Positions 1 to 8,502 of a stretch of 64,000 nucleotides of DNA are shown here, piece by piece (the stretch's first letter is position 1; each line of letters begins with the position of its first letter). Location: contig NZ_JAFNJU010000002.1 of NCBI RefSeq assembly GCF_017368455.1, positions 186,001-250,000 on the forward strand. Direction: 5' to 3'. The position numbers and the translations under genes are program-made. The DNA comes from Proteiniclasticum aestuarii. Lineage in GTDB: Bacteria; Bacillota; Clostridia; Clostridiales; Clostridiaceae. The notes beneath the pieces were generated by a model that was not told the origin of the DNA, ran no database searches, and saw only the letters and a list, made by a program, of their open reading frames with translations.

Positions 1-17
1 CTGGGAGTTGATAGACC

Positions 18-1658
18 TTGCTGAAAATACTAGTAAAAGACGTAACCATGCACTTTCCATCGAAAGCGCTTTTTTCCCATGTTTCCCTGGAGGTCCAAGA
101 TCGAGACCGTATCGGCATACTGGGAAGAAACGGCTCCGGAAAGACCACCCTGATGAAGATCATCCTGGGAGACATTCTGCCCGTGGAAGGACAGGTGAAG
201 GTCCCCGTTCCCTATGGATATCTGCCTCAGAGCGCCGAAGTCTCAGAAGAGAAGATCAGAAGCATTCTGGCAGGCAGTTACGGAAAAGACCTCCTGAAAC
301 TCATGGAGGATCTGTCCATTAAGCCACTCATGAACAGGGAAGTCCATACGCTCAGCGGAGGAGAAAAGACAAAGCTTCTTTTCCTTCATGCGGTGAAAGA
401 CAATCCTCCACTGCTCATCCTGGATGAACCCACCAATTTTCTGGATACCGGAAGCATTGAAGTCCTGGAGAACTACCTGGCCGCCTATAAGGGAGCCGTG
501 CTTATGATCTCCCATGACCGGGATTTTCTCGACCATACGGTGGATACCATCTACCATCTGAATCAGAACAGCCTCAAGAAATACAGCGGCAACTACAGCT
601 TCTTCAAGGAGAAGCGGCAGCAGGAAATCAGAAGAGCCAATCTGGAGTACATCCGCTACACAAAAAAACGGAAAGAACTGGAAGCAGCGGCCAGAGGAAT
701 CTCCGATAAGGCAAACAAGATGGAAGGCCTGTCTTCAAACGATTATCTCCGGTCACGAAACAAGCAGCTGCAGAAGAAGGCCAAGTCCATGCGCAAACGC
801 ATCGAAAAGATGGAAGTGAAGGAACGACCCCATTACGAGAAGGAAGTGAACCTCTCCTTCCATGTCTCTTCGGAAAAAGCGGCTCCGATTCTTCTCCATG
901 GAGAAGACATCGGCAAATCCTTTGACACGCTGCTCTTTGACCAGGTGAAGTTTCATGTGAGAAGCGGCAGTAAAATCGCCCTGCTCGGAGAAAACGGAGC
1001 GGGGAAGACCACCCTGATGAAGATCATTCTGGGACAGACAGACTATGAGGGAAGGATTCATATACCACCTTCCACAAAAATCGGCTACCTTTCTCAGGAG
1101 CTGTACCATCTGGAAGAGGAGAAGACGCCGCTGGAAGATCTTTCCCGGTACTCCGATGACAAGACAGAAATCAGAAACCTTCTGGGCTCCATGCGGATCA
1201 CGGAAGACATGGTCTTTCAGAAAATCGGCACCTTAAGCTATGGAGAAAAGCTGAGAGTGGAGCTCTGTAAGCTGATCCTCAAGCAGTGCAATCTTCTGAT
1301 TCTCGATGAACCGACAAACTTTCTGGACATCGAAACCAAAGAAATCATTGAGGAAGCCTTGAGAGACTATGCAGGTGCCCTGCTTCTCATTTCCCATGAC
1401 CGTTACTTTGTAAGGGCCGTGGCAGAGGAGGTCTGGCATCTGGCAGAGAAGAAGCTCACTGTCTATGAAGGAGACTATGATTACTTCCTTTCGAAGCAGA
1501 TTCCCGAGAAAGAGAACCAGGAGATTATCCTGATCATGGAGATGAACCTGGCGGAGCTGGCGCACAGGATGACCCTGGCAGGAAAAGAAGAGAAAAAGAA
1601 ACTGGAAGAGGAGTATTTCCGTATCGCTTCCAGAGTGCATCAGATCAAACACAGGTAA
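18..1658 (+). CDS. ABC-F family ATPase (two ABC domains, no membrane segment)
   Basis: A 546-residue protein with duplicated ABC ATPase domains. Walker A motifs are GRNGSGKTT (about residue 37) and GENGAGKTT (about residue 328). Signatures are LSGGEKTKL and the variant LSYGEKLRV, each followed by LILDEPTNFLD. The central linker (about 205-275) is rich in Lys, Arg and Glu and predicted helical, as in the P-site interaction linker of ABC-F proteins. There are no transmembrane segments. ABC-F proteins act on the ribosome, as translation factors or in antibiotic protection; which applies here cannot be told from sequence. The start is TTG at 18, about ten bases after GGGAG; with so little upstream sequence in the window an earlier start cannot be excluded. 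A strong hairpin follows the stop. Confidence 0.9.
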   Translation: MLKILVKDVTMHFPSKALFSHVSLEVQDRDRIGILGRNGSGKTTLMKIILGDILPVEGQVKVPVPYGYLPQSAEVSEEKIRSILAGSYGKDLLKLMEDLSIKPLMNREVHTLSGGEKTKLLFLHAVKDNPPLLILDEPTNFLDTGSIEVLENYLAAYKGAVLMISHDRDFLDHTVDTIYHLNQNSLKKYSGNYSFFKEKRQQEIRRANLEYIRYTKKRKELEAAARGISDKANKMEGLSSNDYLRSRNKQLQKKAKSMRKRIEKMEVKERPHYEKEVNLSFHVSSEKAAPILLHGEDIGKSFDTLLFDQVKFHVRSGSKIALLGENGAGKTTLMKIILGQTDYEGRIHIPPSTKIGYLSQELYHLEEEKTPLEDLSRYSDDKTEIRNLLGSMRITEDMVFQKIGTLSYGEKLRVELCKLILKQCNLLILDEPTNFLDIETKEIIEEALRDYAGALLLISHDRYFVRAVAEEVWHLAEKKLTVYEGDYDYFLSKQIPEKENQEIILIMEMNLAELAHRMTLAGKEEKKKLEEEYFRIASRVHQIKHR

Positions 1659-1663
1659 ATACG

Positions 1664-1694
1664 AAAGGATCTTCCCGAGCCGGGAAGATCCTTT
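1664..1694. terminator. Bidirectional terminator between ABC-F gene and PTS IIC gene
   Basis: A 14-bp perfect stem (1664-1677 with 1681-1694) around a 3-nt loop is followed by a T run on the plus strand. It lies between convergent genes and can serve both. Confidence 0.85.
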
Positions 1695-1721
1695 TTCTTC
1701 TGTCATATTATCATTTCGTCT

Positions 1722-2981
1722 CTAGTTGAACAGTCTCAGAATATTACCCAGCAGGATACCTACGATACCAAAGTCCGCATCACTGAATGTCGTGTTAGCG
1801 AATCCAAGGTTGCCAAGAACAGGCATCAGAAGGACCGGCAGGAAAGTGATCAGCAGACCGCTGGCGATGGCACCAAGGACAGCACCTCTTCTTCCACCTG
1901 TTGCATTACCGAATACACCTGCTGTGGCTCCTGTAAAGAAGTGAGGCACTACACCTGGAAGTATGACGGGTGCATCCAGGGCGATGAGGATCGCCATACC
2001 GATGATTCCACCAACAAAGCTTGATAAGAACCCGATGATGACTGCGTTTGGTGCATAGGGGAATACCACTGGACAGTCCAGGGCAGGTTTCGCATTGGGG
2101 ACAAGCTTCGTTGCGATACCTTTGAATGCAGGTACGATTTCACCAAGAATCAGACGAACACCAGCCAGAATAACATATACGCCTCCAGCAAATGTGATGG
2201 CCTTCAGCAGTGAAAAGATGATGAAGTTCTGTCCGCCACTCAGCTGGGATTCTACAAACTCCGCGCCCGAAGCGATGGCTACGATCACGTATAGCACGCC
2301 CATGGTGATGGAGATGGCAACGGAGGTGTCTCTCATGAACAGCAGCCATTTAGGGAAGTTCATTTCCTCTGTGGATTTGGATCCCTTTCCTACCAGTTTA
2401 CCAACCTGTGCTGAGAGCCAGTACCCTACAGCACTGAAATGACCAAATGCGATTTCGTTGGATCCGGTGATCTTTCTCATGGTCGGCTGAACCAATGCAG
2501 GAGAAAGAACCATGATGAATCCAAGTAAGATGGACCCGATGACTACCAGTGCAGTACCTTCCACACCACCTGCCACAAGAATGGCGGCGATCATGCAAGC
2601 CATATAAAGGGTATGGTGGCCTGTCAGGAAGATGTATTTCAGTGGAGTGAATCTTGCTATGATGATGTTCGCCACCATACCAAATGCCATGATCAGTGCA
2701 GTCTGTGTTCCATATTCCTGAAGGGCTTGAGCAACAATGGCTTCATTGTTCGGAACGATTCCTGCTATGCCGAATCCCTCCTGGAACATGATTCCGAACT
2801 GATTCAGCGCGCCGACGACAATATCCGCTCCGCCTCCGAGAACCAGGAAGCCCATGATGGTTTTGATGGTTCCCTTGATGATTTCCGATGCCGGTTTTTT
2901 CAGTGCAATGAGTCCGACCATAGCGACTATACCAACGAGAATCGCAGGGGTACTTAATATGTCAAGTATAAATTGCAGCAT
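1722..2981 (-). CDS. ulaA: PTS ascorbate-type permease, EIIC (UlaA/SgaT family)
   Basis: A 419-residue polytopic membrane protein with the look and length of the UlaA/SgaT EIIC family: N-terminal MLQFILDILSTPAILVG, the GALNQFGIMFQ region, and FLTGHHTLYMACM. It would carry the sugar across the membrane while EIIB phosphorylates it. It is the last gene of a minus-strand run regulator / transketolase / IIA / IIB / IIC and has a good AAGGAGG site before ATG. UlaA-family PTSs transport ascorbate in E. coli, but many Firmicute copies sit beside transketolase genes and probably carry another pentose-like substrate, so the substrate is uncertain. Confidence 0.9.
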   Translation of the reverse strand: MLQFILDILSTPAILVGIVAMVGLIALKKPASEIIKGTIKTIMGFLVLGGGADIVVGALNQFGIMFQEGFGIAGIVPNNEAIVAQALQEYGTQTALIMAFGMVANIIIARFTPLKYIFLTGHHTLYMACMIAAILVAGGVEGTALVVIGSILLGFIMVLSPALVQPTMRKITGSNEIAFGHFSAVGYWLSAQVGKLVGKGSKSTEEMNFPKWLLFMRDTSVAISITMGVLYVIVAIASGAEFVESQLSGGQNFIIFSLLKAITFAGGVYVILAGVRLILGEIVPAFKGIATKLVPNAKPALDCPVVFPYAPNAVIIGFLSSFVGGIIGMAILIALDAPVILPGVVPHFFTGATAGVFGNATGGRRGAVLGAIASGLLITFLPVLLMPVLGNLGFANTTFSDADFGIVGILLGNILRLFN

Positions 2982-3012
2982 GTTTTATCCTCCTTAAGCA
3001 TTATAGTGATGA

Positions 3013-3300
3013 TTAGATGACATTCATTTCTTTCAGTTTGTTTTCAAGCTTTGTTTCCAGTTCCTTTTTGTCCAGCATGTTGTCAAGAGAGATGACTGGT
3101 TTTCCGATGGTTTCAAGCTCTGGTGCGATGTCTCGTGTTCCGATGTAGAGATCCGCAAAATAGCCTTTTGCCGAACCCAGGTCTGAATGATCCACCGTGA
3201 TGTCTGAGGGTGCTCCAATGGATTTCAAAGCTGCCTCCACATTCATTTCGATCATGAAGCTGGATCCTAATCCGCTGCCGCAGCATACAAGTATTTTCAT
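3013..3300 (-). CDS. ulaB: PTS ascorbate-type EIIB (UlaB family)
   Basis: A 95-residue cytoplasmic protein starting MKILVCCGSGLGSSFMIEM. The CCGSGLGSS loop carries the phosphorylatable Cys of the SgaB/UlaB EIIB family (Cys6 or Cys7). It receives phosphate from the adjacent EIIA and passes it to the sugar bound by EIIC. It lies 21 bp after the IIA gene and 31 bp before IIC, with AAAGGAGG before its ATG. Length is normal for a stand-alone EIIB. Confidence 0.92.
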   Translation of the reverse strand: MKILVCCGSGLGSSFMIEMNVEAALKSIGAPSDITVDHSDLGSAKGYFADLYIGTRDIAPELETIGKPVISLDNMLDKKELETKLENKLKEMNVI

Positions 3301-3321
3301 GAATTTTTCCTCCTTTCCTGT

Positions 3322-3765
3322 TTACTGATTTTTGAAAAGCGCTACAATTCGCTCAGAATCTTTTTCGAATTTCAGTGTGTTTAGTTTGTCCTCTTCCATC
3401 AGAACACTCATGAGCTCTCTCAGCATTTCCAGATGGGATGTATTGTCACTGGCGGCCAGAGAGAGGACCAGATGAACCGGGTCGTTTGTTTCATGCCCGA
3501 AATTGATGCCTTCCACCAGATTCATGATGCTCAGTCCCATCTTCAGCACTCCATCTTCGGGCCTTGCGTGGGATAGAACCACGCCTGGCGCAATGACCAT
3601 GTAAGTACCCATTTCCTCAAAATTTTTCAGAATCGCTTCTTCATAACTTTCTGTGATGTATCCCTTGTTTCGCAGTGGCTCCAATCCTTCATGGATTGCT
3701 TCTTTCCAGTCTCCACATCTGATCTGTGTTCGTACTACATCTTTTGTTATCATTTTTTCTATCAT
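3322..3765 (-). CDS. ulaC: PTS EIIA, mannitol/fructose/ascorbate type (UlaC-like)
   Basis: A 147-residue EIIA domain. The phosphorylation site is the His in VIAPGVVLSHARPEDGV (about residue 86), followed by the usual GINFGHETNDPVHLVLSLAA segment. It is the first gene of the IIA-IIB-IIC trio, 137 bp downstream of the transketolase pair. That gap is AT-rich and could hold a separate promoter, though I see no clear -35/-10 pair. The ribosome site is weak (AAAGG about 11 bases before ATG); an in-frame ATG four codons on is an alternative start. Confidence 0.9.
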   Translation of the reverse strand: MIEKMITKDVVRTQIRCGDWKEAIHEGLEPLRNKGYITESYEEAILKNFEEMGTYMVIAPGVVLSHARPEDGVLKMGLSIMNLVEGINFGHETNDPVHLVLSLAASDNTSHLEMLRELMSVLMEEDKLNTLKFEKDSERIVALFKNQ

Positions 3766-3902
3766 ACTTCTTCATACCTTTCACTTTATCAATATCTAAA
3801 GGTTTACATCTGCTTTTATCATACTCTTACCGCCAAACGATTGAAATATGGTAATGGCTCAACTTCCTTTCCTGTGAAATTGGAATAATTGAACTATTCG
3901 CT

Positions 3903-4835
3903 TTATTTTTCACAAAGCACTTTCGCTTCCCGGACAATATCCTCTTTTGTCATGCCGTATTTTTCCATCAGAAATCTTGTCTTGCCCACTTCACCGAAAT
4001 GATCTTTGATGCCGATGGCTTTCATCGGTACCGGACAATGCTCAGAAAGCACTTCTGCCACAGCACTGTAGAGCCCCCCATGGATGTTGTGATTCTCAAG
4101 GGTCATGACCTTTCCGGTTTTCCTGGCACTTGCAATGATCATCTCCTGATCGATGGGTTTAATACAGTGAATGGCAATGATCTCCGCATTGATGCCCGCT
4201 TCCTTCAGCTCCTTTTCCGCCATCATCGCCTCGTGCACCATGATGCCGGAAGCAATTATTGTCAGGTCCTTTCCCTCTTTCATGTGAGTCCCTTTGAAAA
4301 GATCGAACTCGTGAGTCTCATCAAAAACATCAGGTGTATCTTTTCTGACCATACGAACATAGACGACGCCCTCATGAGCATGAATCACCGGCAGCGCTTT
4401 TCTCAGCTGAACGCCATCCACCATATCCAGCACTACTGTACCTGGTATGCTTCTGACGATGCCGATATCTTCCAGGGACATGTGGGTTCCACCATTGGTC
4501 TGCGCTGTGACCCCTGCATCTGTGGCAATGATCTTCACATCCTGCTTCGCGTAGGCACAGGAAATCGCCAGCTGGTCGCAGATTCTTCTGGATGCAAATG
4601 CGGTGAATGTCACGATATAAGGCTTCATGCCGTAGGCGGACATTCCAGCAGCCATACTCGCCATATTGGCTTCACTGATGCCTACGTCGATGGCCCGTCC
4701 AGGAAACTGATCCCTTAGTCCGAAGGTTCCATTTGCCGATGCCAGATCCGCATCCATCACCACAATCCGCTCATCCTTCTCCATCATATCCTTCAGTGTA
4801 TCCGCAAGAACTTCCCTCATCACCGTTACAGCCAT
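3903..4835 (-). CDS. Transketolase, C-terminal subunit
   Basis: A 310-residue protein with the transketolase pyrimidine-binding and C-terminal domains: VVMDADLASANGTFGLRD near the start, GISEANMASMAAGMSAYG with the Glu that activates thiamine diphosphate, and FTAFASRRICDQLAISCAYA. With the upstream gene it forms the split transketolase common in Firmicutes and archaea, which moves two-carbon units between sugar phosphates. Its ATG overlaps the end of the N-terminal subunit gene by 10 bp, so the two are probably translationally coupled. Position between a PTS regulator and an ascorbate-type PTS suggests it feeds the imported sugar into the pentose phosphate pathway. Confidence 0.92.
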   Translation of the reverse strand: MAVTVMREVLADTLKDMMEKDERIVVMDADLASANGTFGLRDQFPGRAIDVGISEANMASMAAGMSAYGMKPYIVTFTAFASRRICDQLAISCAYAKQDVKIIATDAGVTAQTNGGTHMSLEDIGIVRSIPGTVVLDMVDGVQLRKALPVIHAHEGVVYVRMVRKDTPDVFDETHEFDLFKGTHMKEGKDLTIIASGIMVHEAMMAEKELKEAGINAEIIAIHCIKPIDQEMIIASARKTGKVMTLENHNIHGGLYSAVAEVLSEHCPVPMKAIGIKDHFGEVGKTRFLMEKYGMTKEDIVREAKVLCEK

Positions 4836-5671
4836 TTCATTCCACTCCTTCCAAACAGTTCCATGTTCGCCTCATCAATGAGCTCCTGTGTCACCGGCAT
4901 ACTATGGTTCTTGAACCCGATGTCCTCGATGGATTTCACGCCTTTTCCCTTCAATGTGTGCAGAAGGACCATCTTCGGTTTTCCCGTCTTCTTCTTCGCT
5001 TCATGGACCGCATCGAAAATCTCGGAAAAACTGTGTCCGTCCACGCTGAAAGTATCAAAACCAAAGGACTTCCACTTCATTTCCATGTCGCCCATGTCCA
5101 CGATGTCCTCCAGACTTCCATCCAGCTGCAGCTTATTGTAATCCATGAAAAGAATCAGGTTGTCCAGACCGAAATTCGATGCAGCAAGAGCTGCTTCCCA
5201 TACCTGTCCTTCCTGCGCTTCTCCATCTCCCACCATGCAGTAGATGGTCGCCCCATCCTTTCTCAGTCTGGAGGCATACGCCATGCCCACAGCGCAGGAG
5301 ATGCCCTGCCCCAGAGAACCCGTAGTCATGTCCACTCCCGGCGTCCGGTTCATATCCGCATGACTGGGCAGGTTTGTATTGGACTGGTTGAGGGTCAGAA
5401 GCATCTTCCGGTCAAAATATCCCCGCTCAGCCAGAACTGCATAAAGACCCGGACCCGCATGACCCTTGGACAGCACAAACCGGTCACGCCTTTCCATGTG
5501 CGGATCCAGAGGGTCGATCTTCATGATTCCGTTGTATAAGGCAACAAGGGCTTCCACTGCTGAAAAGCTGCCTCCCACATGGCCTGTTCCAGGCACAGCG
5601 ATCTGCTCCAGAATCATCATTCTGATTTCCTTTGCTTTTTCTTCCAGTACAGCGTAGTGATTACTATTCAT
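4826..5671 (-). CDS. Transketolase, N-terminal (TPP-binding) subunit
   Basis: A 281-residue protein with the thiamine-diphosphate motif GDGEAQEGQVWEAAL and a following NLILFMDYNKLQLDG segment (GDG-x(n)-N). It also has VLSKGHAGPGLYAVLAERG and MTTGSLGQGISCAVGMA, typical of transketolase. It pairs with the overlapping downstream gene. Start ATG 5671 has GGAGG seven bases upstream. It lies 15 bp after the PRD regulator stop, so it is in the same operon. Confidence 0.93.
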   Translation of the reverse strand: MNSNHYAVLEEKAKEIRMMILEQIAVPGTGHVGGSFSAVEALVALYNGIMKIDPLDPHMERRDRFVLSKGHAGPGLYAVLAERGYFDRKMLLTLNQSNTNLPSHADMNRTPGVDMTTGSLGQGISCAVGMAYASRLRKDGATIYCMVGDGEAQEGQVWEAALAASNFGLDNLILFMDYNKLQLDGSLEDIVDMGDMEMKWKSFGFDTFSVDGHSFSEIFDAVHEAKKKTGKPKMVLLHTLKGKGVKSIEDIGFKNHSMPVTQELIDEANMELFGRSGMKWL

Positions 5672-5686
5672 TCCATACCTCCATAT

Positions 5687-7789
5687 TCATATCAGTTTCT
5701 GTATCTCTTTCTTCGTATCAGCGTTCATGATCTTCAGTACCCGTTCGGAATCTCCGAGCAGCAGTGCAAGATCTCTAAGCGCCTGAATGTGACTCACTCC
5801 ATCCGTTGAAGAAAATGTGATGACGAGTCTCACCGGATCGTAATCTTCTTTTCCGAATCGGATTCCCTGTCTCAGGGTCATGATGGAAAAATCGGTCTGC
5901 AGTACTCCTTTATCCGTGTCCGTATGCAGAAGTGCAACCCCTGGCGCAATAACCATATAAGGCCCCAGTGTTCTAAGCTTCTCCTTGATGGATGCGCAGT
6001 AGGATGGGAGAATGGATCTTCTGTCCTCAAGCACGGCACACGCTTCCTCCACTGCATGTTCCCAGTTCTTCACCGGAACGGATACTTTTATGCTGCTCTC
6101 TTTCAGATATTCTCTAAGTGGCGCTCCTTCCTTGCTTGTTTTGCTGGTGACTCGATCGGCGAGAATCATCAGCAGCTCCAGTTTCAGTTGGTCTTCGTTC
6201 TCCACCTTCGCATATTTCCCCACAATTCCCATCACGTCATCTATGGAAACCATCTCTTTTGAAGCGAAAAGATTTTTTCTCTTCTGAAACAGTTTATCCA
6301 GACGCTCGTAATCATTCTTCATGAGAAGAGGATTAATCCGGATGTACTCTGATGGGTCCATCTGCGGAATGGGTATGGTTGAAATGATCAGCTCATATTT
6401 ATCCCGGGGATACTCTCTGACACTTCTTGCTCCAAGGGTGTCCACCACATTCATCTGGTACACTTCATTCAGCTGAGACTTCAGCATATTGGCTGTCCCC
6501 ACCCCCGTACCGCAGACCAGAATCACTCGATAAGGCGCTTCACTTTCTGTGGAGTTCTGAAGCGCAGCACCGAAGTGCAGCATGATGTAGGAAATTTCAT
6601 GAGCACTGATGGTTTTGCCCAGATACTCTTCCAGTAGTACACATACTTTTCTGGTGTTTTCAAAAAGCTCGCGATACTGAATCAGAATATCCTCATACAA
6701 GGGGTTTTCGATCTTCAGATTAAATCGGATCCGATTCACAGCAGGTCTGAGATGCAGAAGCAGTCCATCCAGAAGCGCCTCTCTCTGAATGAATGCGACG
6801 CCATAGATGCTCTCTATGGCACTGATCATTCTCATGATCACATTTCTCAGACTTTCCTCCTCCGAAGAACTGATGCCAGGTCCTTTCGTGAGCTTTGCGC
6901 CTATAAGATGAAGCACAATATAGTTCACTTCCGTCTCCGGTATTTCAATGTCAAAGTGCTTCTCGATTTTAGCGACCATCTTCTTTGCCAGCTTGATTTC
7001 ATAGGCATACATCCTTTCATCAATGGGGGCATCGATGACAAGAATCTTCCTGTCTGTCTGAATGCGCTTGATCATGATCACCAGATGGGTGATCATACTG
7101 CTGTAAGCTGTATCACTGAACTCTATTCCACTGTCCTGCTCAATCTCAATGAGCAGTCTGTCCAGATAATCCGTATCGATATCGGAGAAAAGCGTCTCAA
7201 ACTGGAGCGTATTGCTCTTTGAATTTCCTTCTCCGGTGGAGATGAAGTTCAAAAGATCGGAAACAGTCATGATTTCTGAGTTAACCCTGGAAAGCGCAAG
7301 ACGCTTATCCTTCTCCCTTCCTTCCACATAGATGCCTACTCTTGGCTTTCTTCTGAGTTTCAGGTTGAACTGGGCAAAAACGGATTCAATTTCATTCAGC
7401 TCCTTGATCACCGTATTTTTTGAGATATCCATCACAGACATGAAGTAGGATATGTTGATCGGTTCTTCACTCTGCAGAAGCTCAGACTGTATAAAACGTT
7501 TTCTTTCGTCCGATGAAAAAACATACCGATACGGTGTATAGGTCTTCTTATACTTCTCAAGATAGGTCATAAGCTCAGGCGTCGCATTCAATCTGATGCC
7601 TTCTCCATACTTCCGGTCGAGGGCTTCAAATCCTTTGGTCTGCAAAAAGTCCTCAATCTTTCCAAGTTTGTTCCGAATGGTCTTCTCAGTCACCTTGAAT
7701 TGGTCGCTTAATTCTGATAATTTAACATATTCATTATCATACTCTGCCATGAAATTCAGAATCCGAATACAATCATTGTTCAGTTCCAA
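5687..7789 (-). CDS. PRD-containing PTS-regulated transcription activator (BglG/LicR/ManR type)
   Basis: A 700-residue regulator. Domains in order: two N-terminal HTH segments (EYVKLSELSDQFKVTEKTIRNKLGKIEDFL at about 16-45, a second near 110-160); two PRDs (about 190-300 and 305-410) with regulatory His residues such as those in MITHLVIMI and IVLHLIGA; an EIIB-like domain with VILVCGTGVGTANMLKSQL (about 420-510); and a C-terminal EIIA domain with VIAPGVALLHTDTDKGV (about 550-700). In this family phosphorylation by HPr and EII components tunes DNA binding. It is the first gene of the PTS/transketolase run and probably controls it. Start is TTG at 7789, with AGGAGGTG nine bases upstream. Confidence 0.9.
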   Translation of the reverse strand: MELNNDCIRILNFMAEYDNEYVKLSELSDQFKVTEKTIRNKLGKIEDFLQTKGFEALDRKYGEGIRLNATPELMTYLEKYKKTYTPYRYVFSSDERKRFIQSELLQSEEPINISYFMSVMDISKNTVIKELNEIESVFAQFNLKLRRKPRVGIYVEGREKDKRLALSRVNSEIMTVSDLLNFISTGEGNSKSNTLQFETLFSDIDTDYLDRLLIEIEQDSGIEFSDTAYSSMITHLVIMIKRIQTDRKILVIDAPIDERMYAYEIKLAKKMVAKIEKHFDIEIPETEVNYIVLHLIGAKLTKGPGISSSEEESLRNVIMRMISAIESIYGVAFIQREALLDGLLLHLRPAVNRIRFNLKIENPLYEDILIQYRELFENTRKVCVLLEEYLGKTISAHEISYIMLHFGAALQNSTESEAPYRVILVCGTGVGTANMLKSQLNEVYQMNVVDTLGARSVREYPRDKYELIISTIPIPQMDPSEYIRINPLLMKNDYERLDKLFQKRKNLFASKEMVSIDDVMGIVGKYAKVENEDQLKLELLMILADRVTSKTSKEGAPLREYLKESSIKVSVPVKNWEHAVEEACAVLEDRRSILPSYCASIKEKLRTLGPYMVIAPGVALLHTDTDKGVLQTDFSIMTLRQGIRFGKEDYDPVRLVITFSSTDGVSHIQALRDLALLLGDSERVLKIMNADTKKEIQKLI

Positions 7790-7915
7790 CGAGATTCACC
7801 TCCTATTGATTTGATTATAAAACATAAATTTGCGTTTTGGGATTCTGTTTCGTGCAATTCTTTTCTTTTTGAATGGGAAAAACTGAACCATTACTTTCAG
7901 AATATTCCCATCAGA

Positions 7916-7958
7916 AAAAGGATCTACCCGAAACATCAAAGTTTCAGCAGATCCTTTT
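7916..7958 (-). terminator. Terminator of the small membrane protein gene
   Basis: Ten-bp stem (7916-7925 with 7949-7958) containing a smaller nested stem, with a T run on the minus strand. It lies 30 bp after the stop at 7987. Confidence 0.75.
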
Positions 7959-7986
7959 CATTGATTATACGATTCATTCTCTGACC

Positions 7987-8325
7987 TTATTTCGTCTGGG
8001 TGTTCAGTGCATCCATTTCACCGATGAACTCAGAAACACCAAAGAACACCGCTGCAGCGGACAGCACGATGGCACCATAGCAGAGCACAGACTGTTCTCC
8101 ATCCCGAAGGATCGCCAGAAGTCCAGTGACAAGGGATATGATGGCGCAGCCGAAGGCAACGAGGGTCATGATGGCCAGATTCAGATGATCAAAGAATCCT
8201 CCATTATAGAGTATTTCAATATCCTCTGCCATATAGGCGACAACCACCACCAGAATCACCGCGATGATCATGAAACTGATTGAAAAAACACCGGATTTGG
8301 TTCTGGGATACAGTGTGAGCTTCAT
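7987..8325 (-). CDS. Small integral membrane protein, function unknown
   Basis: A 112-residue protein with three predicted membrane segments: FSISFMIIAVILVVVVAYMA, then one around ALNL..LVAFGCAIISLVTGLLAIL, then CYGAIVLSAAAVFFGVSEFI. I do not recognise the family beyond a general resemblance to small DUF-type membrane proteins of Firmicutes. The ATG at 8325 is preceded by GGAGGTGAT at eight bases; a longer reading from GTG 8334 would start inside that ribosome site and is rejected. It is monocistronic, between the PTS operon and the amylase genes, each side bounded by a hairpin. Confidence 0.7.
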   Translation of the reverse strand: MKLTLYPRTKSGVFSISFMIIAVILVVVVAYMAEDIEILYNGGFFDHLNLAIMTLVAFGCAIISLVTGLLAILRDGEQSVLCYGAIVLSAAAVFFGVSEFIGEMDALNTQTK

Positions 8326-8454
8326 GGATATCACCTCCAGAATAACTTGGTTCTCTTTGTGATTCCATTATAAGTCTATCCGCAGAAACATGCCATGATT
8401 CCTTTTCACTTCACGCAATACTGACTGAATCATCCCCCACTTACACCACAAAAG

Positions 8455-8498
8455 AAGGACTAAGATTACATAATCATTGTTATGAAATCTTAGTCCTT
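8455..8498 (-). terminator. Terminator of the GH13 operon
   Basis: A perfect 13-bp stem (8455-8467 with 8486-8498) with an 18-nt loop, five bases after the stop of the lipoprotein amylase on the minus strand. The minus strand continues into a short T-rich tract. Confidence 0.75.
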
Positions 8499-8502
8499 AT
8501 CA

